The notes beneath the pieces are model-generated. The model saw only the letters and a program-made list of their open reading frames with translations. It was not told the DNA's origin and did no database searches. Shown piece after piece: positions 5,271-10,654 of a DNA stretch of 13,712 bases. Every line of letters begins with the position of its first letter. Positions within the stretch are counted from its first letter, which is position 1. The position numbers and the translations under genes were made by a program. The DNA is taken from contig DASSTC010000041.1 in the NCBI GenBank assembly GCA_035708065.1, forward strand, positions 1 through 13,712, written 5' to 3'. The DNA is from JAICUY01 sp035708065. GTDB lineage: Bacteria; Chloroflexota; Limnocylindria; QHBO01.

Positions 5271-6449
5271 TCAAGCCGCGACGGGCAGGACCGAGACGCC
5301 GCCGACCCAGACCTGGTGCGGCCGGACGTCGCCGAGGTGCAGGGCGAACGCACCCTCGTGCTCGGCGTCCCAGGCAACGATGTCCGCGGAGAGGCCCGGC
5401 CGGATCTCGCCACAGCGGTCGCTGAGCGCGAGCGATGCCGCGCCACCGGCCGTGGCGGCCGTGACCGCCTCGTCGACGGTCATGTCCAGCACTGTCGCGC
5501 CGAGACCGATGACCAGCGGAATCGAGCACGACCCGAACGTTCCGGCGTTCGCGTCGCTGGCCAGGGCGACGGTGACGCCGGCGTCGAGCAGCGCCCGCGC
5601 CGGTGGCAACGCGTCCCGCATGACCAGCGCGGGGCCGGGGAGCAGCGTCGCGACCGTGGACGAGCCGGCGAGCGCGGCAACGCCGGATGCGTCGAGCTGC
5701 TCGAGATGGTCGACCGAGGTCACCCCCAGCCGAACGGCCATCTCGACCGCACCCGTGCGCGCCAGCTGCTCAGCATGCATCCGCAGCTTCAGACCGGCGT
5801 CCAACGCCGCGCGCAGGATCCGCTCGGCGTGGTCGACGGTGAAGAAGCCGCGGTCGCAGAACACGTCGCAGAAATCGGCCTCGCCGGCGACCGCCGGCAG
5901 CATCTCCCCGACGATCAGGTCGACGTACTGGTCAATGGTCGTTCCCGGTGGGACGGCGTGGGCCCCAAGGAAGGTGCGCACCACGCGCATCCGCACGCGT
6001 GACGCGGCCTCGCCGATGAGCCGCAGCGCGCGCAGCTCCTCGGCGGTCGACAGCCCGTAGCCCGACTTGCACTCGATCGTGGTCGTGCCGCCGGCCAGTG
6101 CACCGCGCAGCCGCCCCTCGACCAGCGCAAGCAGCTCCTCGTCGGAGGCGGCCCGCGTGACGCGCACGGTGCGCAGGATGCCGCCGCCGTCGTATCGGGC
6201 ACCGGCGAGGCGCGCGGCGGCCTCGTCCGAGCGGTCGCCGGCGTAGACCGGGTGGGTGTGCGCGTCGACCAGTCCGGGCGTCACCAGTGCACTGCCGAGG
6301 TCGACGACCGCATCGGTCGTCGGGGCATCGGACGGATCGCCGACCCAGGCGATCGTACCGTCGCGGACCTGCACCGCCCACGGCGAACGCACGGATCGCC
6401 CCGTATGCAGGCGGCCCGTGCCGGTCAGCAGCAACGGGTCGGGAGGCAT
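5271..6449 (-). CDS. hutI: Imidazolonepropionase
   Basis: A 392-residue cytoplasmic metallo-amidohydrolase that opens the ring of 4-imidazolone-5-propanoate to N-formimino-L-glutamate, the third step of histidine breakdown. Diagnostic stretches are TPGLVDAHTHPVYAGDRSDE (metal ligands His64 and His66), IECKSGYGL at 125-133, DVFCDRGFFT at 195-204, MHAEQL with His225 and Glu228, SVDHLEQL at 245-252, ATLLPG at 267-272 and LASDANAGT with metal ligand Asp299. All are HutI signatures. Length is normal for the family (~400). ATG 6449 lies 7 bp after the stop of the lmo0937-type gene, so the two are probably cotranscribed, although no Shine-Dalgarno precedes hutI. No hutH, hutU or hutG is present in the window. 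The gene is followed by an inverted-end repeat and by a decayed copy of its own 3' end. Confidence 0.95.
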   Translation of the reverse strand: MPPDPLLLTGTGRLHTGRSVRSPWAVQVRDGTIAWVGDPSDAPTTDAVVDLGSALVTPGLVDAHTHPVYAGDRSDEAAARLAGARYDGGGILRTVRVTRAASDEELLALVEGRLRGALAGGTTTIECKSGYGLSTAEELRALRLIGEAASRVRMRVVRTFLGAHAVPPGTTIDQYVDLIVGEMLPAVAGEADFCDVFCDRGFFTVDHAERILRAALDAGLKLRMHAEQLARTGAVEMAVRLGVTSVDHLEQLDASGVAALAGSSTVATLLPGPALVMRDALPPARALLDAGVTVALASDANAGTFGSCSIPLVIGLGATVLDMTVDEAVTAATAGGAASLALSDRCGEIRPGLSADIVAWDAEHEGAFALHLGDVRPHQVWVGGVSVLPVAA

Positions 6450-6456
6450 CGGTCTG

Positions 6457-6597
6457 TCAGGTCGTGCGGGTGATCAGGCGATAGACGAGGACCACCAGCG
6501 CGATCACCAACAGGATGTGGATGAAGAACCCGGCGATGTGCAGCAGGATGCCGAACAGCCAGATCGCGAGCAGGATGACGATGATCGTCCAGAGCAT
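6457..6597 (-). CDS. lmo0937-type small membrane protein (46 aa)
   Basis: A 46-residue peptide, MLWTIIVILLAIWLFGILLH followed by IAGFFIHILLVIALVVLVYR and a short basic tail. It has the two-hydrophobic-helix layout and the 'MLWTI-x-VILL-x-WL-x-G ... IHxLLVIALVVL' pattern of the lmo0937 family of short membrane proteins (family knowledge; function unknown, often stress-associated). A near-perfect ribosome-binding site AGGAGGT (6610-6604), 6 nt before ATG 6597, is the best in the window and suggests high translation. The gene sits 48 bp after the EamA transporter and 7 bp before hutI, all on the minus strand. Confidence 0.85.
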   Translation of the reverse strand: MLWTIIVILLAIWLFGILLHIAGFFIHILLVIALVVLVYRLITRTT

Positions 6598-6645
6598 CGG
6601 GCCACCTCCTTGGGCGGACAGGATGCAGGATCGCGGCCTCGGCCA

Positions 6646-7593
6646 TCAGGCGGTCTCAGCACCGGTGACCGAGCGCTGGTCTCCGGGCAGTCGCAGCGTG
6701 GCCAGCACCAGCCCCGCCAGGATCAGCGCAGCACCGATGAGCTGTACCGCGGAGGGTGCCTCCTGAAGCAGGAGCATCGCCAGGAAGACGCTCGCCACCG
6801 GCTGCAGCGTCAGCACGACGCTCGTCAGCGCGGCCGGCACGCGCGGCAGCGAGACGCTGATCAGCAGCCAGCCGACGACCTGGGCGGAAAGGGCGAGGAG
6901 CACCAGCCACAGGTGCGCCGGCCAGGCCGGCACGAGATCCACCTCGCCGAGCGGCAGGCCGATGAGCAGCGACGCGACCGCCCCGACCGCCGTCGCGTCG
7001 AACAGCGGCCCGGCGGGACGGCGCAGGTCGGCGTTGCCGCGGCGCAGGACGAGGATGAAGCCCGCGTAGGCGAACCCGGTGATCACGCCGGTGATCACGC
7101 CGAGCACCGGATCGGAGCCGTACGGCTGCGAGCCGACGACGCCGCTGATCAGCAGCACGCCGAGCAGTGCGACCGGGAGCGAGGCCAGCAGGCGTCGATT
7201 CGGCTGCTCGCCGAGGAGCAGCCACGCCAGCACGGCGACGATGACCACCTGGGTGTTGCCGAGCACCGTCGCCAGGCCGGCGCCGACGAACTCGATGGTG
7301 TGGTGCCACACGACGAGGTCGACGGCGAAGAAAATGCCCGCGATCATTGCCAGCCGCCGCTGTGCGAAGGGCCGCGGGCCGTAGGTGCGCCGCTCGAGCC
7401 AGGCGAGAATCGCCAGTGGCGGCAGCGCATAGGCACAGCGGAAGATCGCCGCGGTCGCGGGAGCGACGTTCGCCTCGCGCACGAGGATCGCCGAGAAGGC
7501 GATCGCCAGTGCGCCGAGTGCAGCGGCGAGGATCGGGTGCGCGGCGAAGGCCACGAACGGGTTGGCGGGCATGGCCCGGGATGGGGCAGTCAC
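6646..7593 (-). CDS. EamA (DMT superfamily) transporter
   Basis: An integral membrane protein of 315 residues from GTG 7593, or 308 from ATG 7572, with about ten hydrophobic segments and two tandem EamA repeats. The first repeat covers roughly HPILAAALGALAIAFSAILV to LLGVLLISGVV, and the second VLGVITGVITGFAYAGFILV to the end (LIGAALILAGLVLATLRLPG). The 'LGEQPNRRLLASLPVALLGV' block at the end of the first repeat is typical. Family members export amino acids, nucleosides or other metabolites; the substrate is unknown. The open frame reaches 7680 but would overlap the divergent gene at 7664. GTG 7593 is preferred because a TAGGCT -10 lies 8 nt before it and no ribosome-binding site is seen, suggesting leaderless translation. 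It is first in the EamA/lmo0937/hutI group. Confidence 0.85.
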   Translation of the reverse strand: MTAPSRAMPANPFVAFAAHPILAAALGALAIAFSAILVREANVAPATAAIFRCAYALPPLAILAWLERRTYGPRPFAQRRLAMIAGIFFAVDLVVWHHTIEFVGAGLATVLGNTQVVIVAVLAWLLLGEQPNRRLLASLPVALLGVLLISGVVGSQPYGSDPVLGVITGVITGFAYAGFILVLRRGNADLRRPAGPLFDATAVGAVASLLIGLPLGEVDLVPAWPAHLWLVLLALSAQVVGWLLISVSLPRVPAALTSVVLTLQPVASVFLAMLLLQEAPSAVQLIGAALILAGLVLATLRLPGDQRSVTGAETA

Positions 7594-7601
7594 GAATCCG
7601 G

Positions 7602-7607
7602 AGCCTA
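7602..7607 (-). promoter_or_regulatory. Candidate -10 (TAGGCT) of a leaderless EamA transcript
   Basis: The minus strand reads TAGGCT, fitting the TAnnnT -10 common in high-GC bacteria, with 8 nt to GTG 7593. A transcript would begin at or next to the start codon. No good -35 is seen. Confidence 0.4.
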
Positions 7608-7624
7608 GCAGCGCGGTTCGGGCC

Positions 7625-7653
7625 TTGTGAGATCGGCCGTCGGGCCGCACACT
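7625..7653 (+). promoter_or_regulatory. Candidate promoter of the signalling operon
   Basis: TTGTGA (7625-7630) and CACACT (7648-7653) are separated by 17 bp, 10 nt before ATG 7664. A GGAG (7656-7659) lies 4 nt before the ATG. The -35 is fair and the -10 weak. It lies in the 70-bp divergent gap shared with the EamA gene. Confidence 0.35.
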
Positions 7654-7663
7654 CTGGAGAGCA

Positions 7664-9319
7664 ATGGCCAAGCCCGTCATCCTGGCCGTCGACGACGACG
7701 ACCTCGTTCTCCGAGCTGTCGAGCGCGACCTCCGAGCACGCTACGCGAGCGACTACCGCATCGTCGCGGCCGATTCGGGGACCGCGGCGCTGGATGCGAC
7801 GCGCCAGCTGACCACGCGCGGCGCATCGGTCGCGCTGTTCCTGGTCGACCAGCGCATGCCGGTGATGACCGGGATCGAGTTCCTGCGCCAGGCGGTCGAG
7901 CTCCAGCCCGACGCCAAGCTCGTGCTGCTGACCGCCTATGCCGATACCGAGGTCGCGATCAAAGCGATCAACGAGATCCGGCTCGACCAGTACCTGCTCA
8001 AGCCGTGGGACCCGCCCGAGGAGCATCTCTACCCGATCCTCGACGACCTGCTGGCCGACTGGACGGCGGCGTTCCGCCCATTGTTCGAGGGCGTGCGGTT
8101 GCTGGTCGGCCGCTGGTCGCCGCGCGGTCACGAGATCCGTGACTACCTGGCGCGCAACCAGGTTCCGTATCGCTGGCTCGACCCGCAGGCCGACGAGGAG
8201 GGTCGTCGCCTGGTGAGCGCCGCGGGGATCGAGGGGGAGCTGAGCCGGCCACTCGTCCTCTTTCCGGACGGCACGACGCTCGACGACCCGACGAACATGC
8301 AGATCGCCGAAAAGGTCGGGCTGCAGATCCACGCCGGGCTGCCGTTCTACGACGTGGTGATCGTCGGCGGCGGGCCAGCGGGGCTGGCTGCGGCGGTGTA
8401 CGGCGCGTCCGAGGGGCTGAAGACCCTGCTCATCGAGCGCGAGGCGCCCGGCGGCCAGGCCGGCACGACCAGCCGGATCGAGAACTACCTGGGCTTCCCG
8501 GTCGGCCTGTCGGGCGGTGACCTGGCGCGCCGCGCGCTCACCCAGGCGCGCCGGCTGGGCGCGGAGATCCTGTCGCCACAGGAGGTCGCCGGGCTGCGCC
8601 GGGCCGATCCGTACCGCACCGTCGTGCTCAGCGATGGCACCGAGCTGTCCTGCCAGTCGGTGGTCATCGCCTCCGGGGTCAGCTATCGGCAGCTCGACCT
8701 GCCCGGTGTCGAGGCGCTGGTCGGGGCCGGGATCTTCTACGGTGCCTCGACCTCCGAAGCGGTGCTGTACCGCGACCTGGAGGTCGGCGTGATGGGCGGT
8801 GGCAACTCCGCCGGCCAGGCAGCGGTCTACCTGTCGCGCTTCGCCCGCGCGGTCCATCTCGTCGTGCGCGGGCCTGACCTGGCTGCCGGCATGTCGCAGT
8901 ACCTTGTCGACCAGATCGCGGCGATCGACAACATCGAGGTTCACCTGCGCACGACGCTCAGGGCGGTCGAGGGAACCGACCGGCTGAGCTGCGTCCAGCT
9001 CGACACCGCCGACGGCGAGCGCGAGCTGCCGCTCACGGCGCTGTTCGTGACGATTGGTCAACGGCCGCGCACCGAGTGGCTTGATGGTGTCGTCGAGCGC
9101 GACGCTTCCGGATTCGTGCTCACCGGCGCGGCGCTGACGACAGGCGGCAGGCCTCCCGCCGGCTGGGGCCTCGACCGCGAGCCGCTGCTGCTGGAGTCGA
9201 GCATGCCCGGCGTCTTCGCCGCCGGCGACGTCCGCTACCGGTCGATCAAGCGCATCGCCAGCGCGGTCGGCGAAGGCGCGATGGCCATCGCGCTCATCCA
9301 CCAGTACCTGTCGAGCTAG
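7664..9319 (+). CDS. Receiver - glutaredoxin-like - thioredoxin-reductase-like fusion flavoprotein
   Basis: 551 residues in three parts. (1) Receiver, 1-130: acidic pocket Asp10-12, phospho-acceptor Asp62 in LVDQRMP, Thr90 and Lys113. (2) Residues ~140-222 look like a thioredoxin/glutaredoxin fold (VRLLVGRWSPRG, PYRWLDPQAD, PLVLFPDGTTL), but the CxxC position reads SPRG. (3) Thioredoxin-reductase-like module, 228-551: FAD motif IVGGGPAGLAA at 233-243, PGGQAGTTSRIENYLGFP, NADPH-binding GGGNSAGQAA at 378-387, and GVFAAGDV at 516-523. The catalytic CATC of thioredoxin reductase is replaced by GAST (360-363). Only two Cys occur in the whole protein (330, 443). Databases name such fusions 'fused response regulator/thioredoxin-disulfide reductase', but dithiol chemistry is not possible here as usually understood. 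It is probably a phosphorylation-controlled flavin or NAD(P)H redox sensor or oxidoreductase. The partner kinase gene follows after 4 nt. Confidence 0.88.
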   Translation: MAKPVILAVDDDDLVLRAVERDLRARYASDYRIVAADSGTAALDATRQLTTRGASVALFLVDQRMPVMTGIEFLRQAVELQPDAKLVLLTAYADTEVAIKAINEIRLDQYLLKPWDPPEEHLYPILDDLLADWTAAFRPLFEGVRLLVGRWSPRGHEIRDYLARNQVPYRWLDPQADEEGRRLVSAAGIEGELSRPLVLFPDGTTLDDPTNMQIAEKVGLQIHAGLPFYDVVIVGGGPAGLAAAVYGASEGLKTLLIEREAPGGQAGTTSRIENYLGFPVGLSGGDLARRALTQARRLGAEILSPQEVAGLRRADPYRTVVLSDGTELSCQSVVIASGVSYRQLDLPGVEALVGAGIFYGASTSEAVLYRDLEVGVMGGGNSAGQAAVYLSRFARAVHLVVRGPDLAAGMSQYLVDQIAAIDNIEVHLRTTLRAVEGTDRLSCVQLDTADGERELPLTALFVTIGQRPRTEWLDGVVERDASGFVLTGAALTTGGRPPAGWGLDREPLLLESSMPGVFAAGDVRYRSIKRIASAVGEGAMAIALIHQYLSS

Positions 9320-9323
9320 ACCG

Positions 9324-10652
9324 ATGTCGTACGTCGAGCAGCTGCGCGCCACGCCACTCTTCGCCGAGCTGCCGGAGGCATCGCTCGAGCTGCTGTGCGC
9401 GCAGGCGGAGCCGATGACGCTCGCCGCCGGCGAGACGCTCATCGAGGAGGGCAGCACCGGCGACTCGATGTTCGTGGTGCTCAACGGCGAGCTCGACGTG
9501 GTGAAGCAGTCCGGCGACGGTGAGCTGCCGCTGGCGCGCGTCGGGCCGGGCGCGATCCAGGGCGAGATGGCGGCGATCGAGGAGCGCCCGCGCACGGCGT
9601 CGGTGCGCGCGGTCGGCGAAGTCGAGGTGCTGCGCGTGTCGCGCGACGCGCTGATCGACGTGCTCGGCTCCGGGCCGGAGGCGGCGCTCGGCATCCTGCG
9701 CACCGTGCTCGGACGGCTGCGCTCCACCGAGTCCCTGTTGCGCCAGCGCGAGAAGCTGGCCGCGCTCGGCACGCTGTCCGCCGGGCTGGCCCACGAGCTG
9801 AACAACCCGGCGGCCGCCATCCGTCGCAGCGCCGGTGCCCTGGCCGAAGCCATCGAGGCGCGCGAGGCGCTGCCGGATCCGGGTCGCCACGTCGAGCCAC
9901 CGGCCGGCCGCGCGCCGCTCGATGCGCTGGCGCGCGCCGATGCGATCGACGACCTGGCGGCCGCGACCGGCGACGACGAGCAGGCGGCGGCACTCGTCAA
10001 CGCCGGGTTCACCCTCGGAGACCTCGAGCCGGCGCTTGCCGGACTCGACGAGGACGCCCGTCGCCACGCGCTGGCCTGGATCTCGGCGGACGCGGCGATT
10101 CACTCGCTGATTCGCGAAGTGCAGCTTGGGGCGAACCGCATCGGTGAGATCGTTGGCGCGGTGAAGGCCTACGCCTACCTCGACCAGGCGCCGGTGCAGC
10201 GGGTCGACCTCAACCGCGGGCTGCAGGACACGCTCCTGATCCTGGCGCATCGGCTCAAGGAGGGCGTGAGCGTGCAGCGCGAGCTGGCGGAAGGCCTGCC
10301 GGAGATCGATGCGTACGGCAGCGAGCTGAACCAGGTGTGGACCAACATCATCGACAACGCGCTCGATGCGATGGGTGGTCGCGGCGAGCTGCTGGTCCGC
10401 ACCGAGGTGCTCGGTGCGAGCGAGGTGCAGGTCACGATCTGCGACTCCGGGCCCGGCATTCCGCGCGAGGTCCAGGAGCGCATCTTCGAGCCGTTCTTCA
10501 CGACCAAGGCGCCGGGCGTCGGAACCGGGCTCGGGCTGCACATCAGCCACAACGTCATCGCACGCCACGGGGGACGGCTGACCGTCGAGTCGGAGCCGGG
10601 CCGGACCTGCTTCCGGGCCGTCCTGCCCGTGAAGCTCCCTGAGCGGAGGTGA
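9324..10652 (+). CDS. Cyclic-nucleotide-binding-domain histidine kinase
   Basis: 442 residues with no membrane segment, so cytoplasmic. Residues 1-120 form a cNMP-binding (CRP-type) domain: LFAELPEASLELL at the front and a phosphate-binding-cassette-like PGAIQGEMAAIEERPRTASVRA at 75-96. A coiled linker (REKLAALGTLSAG) leads to the H-box LAHELNNPAA with phosphorylatable His157. The ATPase domain has an N-box with Asn345 (NIIDNALDAM), G1 box DSGPGI (374-379), F-box EPFFTTK (389-395) and G2 box GTGLGL (400-405). The H-box to N-box distance (~190 residues) is larger than usual because ~80 Ala/Asp/Glu-rich residues (about 180-262) are inserted before the second helix (AIHSLIREVQLGANRIGEIV). No receiver or DNA-binding domain is attached. 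The likely partner is the receiver-flavoprotein 4 nt upstream, and the likely ligand source is the cyclase 2 nt downstream. Confidence 0.9.
   Translation: MSYVEQLRATPLFAELPEASLELLCAQAEPMTLAAGETLIEEGSTGDSMFVVLNGELDVVKQSGDGELPLARVGPGAIQGEMAAIEERPRTASVRAVGEVEVLRVSRDALIDVLGSGPEAALGILRTVLGRLRSTESLLRQREKLAALGTLSAGLAHELNNPAAAIRRSAGALAEAIEAREALPDPGRHVEPPAGRAPLDALARADAIDDLAAATGDDEQAAALVNAGFTLGDLEPALAGLDEDARRHALAWISADAAIHSLIREVQLGANRIGEIVGAVKAYAYLDQAPVQRVDLNRGLQDTLLILAHRLKEGVSVQRELAEGLPEIDAYGSELNQVWTNIIDNALDAMGGRGELLVRTEVLGASEVQVTICDSGPGIPREVQERIFEPFFTTKAPGVGTGLGLHISHNVIARHGGRLTVESEPGRTCFRAVLPVKLPERR
10645..10649 (+). promoter_or_regulatory. Ribosome-binding site that decides the cyclase start
   Basis: GGAGG at 10645-10649 lies 5 nt before GTG 10655, an ideal spacing. 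The alternative GTG at 10649 overlaps the site itself and the preceding stop codon (GTGA), so 10655 is preferred. Confidence 0.6.
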
Positions 10653-10654
10653 GC

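Noticed and set aside
4501..5529. 342-codon minus-strand frame through the repeats, with recurring VGRYA/IRPLSG phrases
   Set aside because: The recurring phrases come from the 157-bp repeats being read in one frame. The frame overlaps hutI and the His-rich gene out of phase and has no recognisable domain.
6656..10012. 1118-codon open frame on the minus strand
   Set aside because: It lies antisense to the receiver-flavoprotein and kinase genes and out of frame with the EamA gene. Its translation is Ser/Arg/Asp/Gln-rich with no family motif; it is a high-GC shadow.
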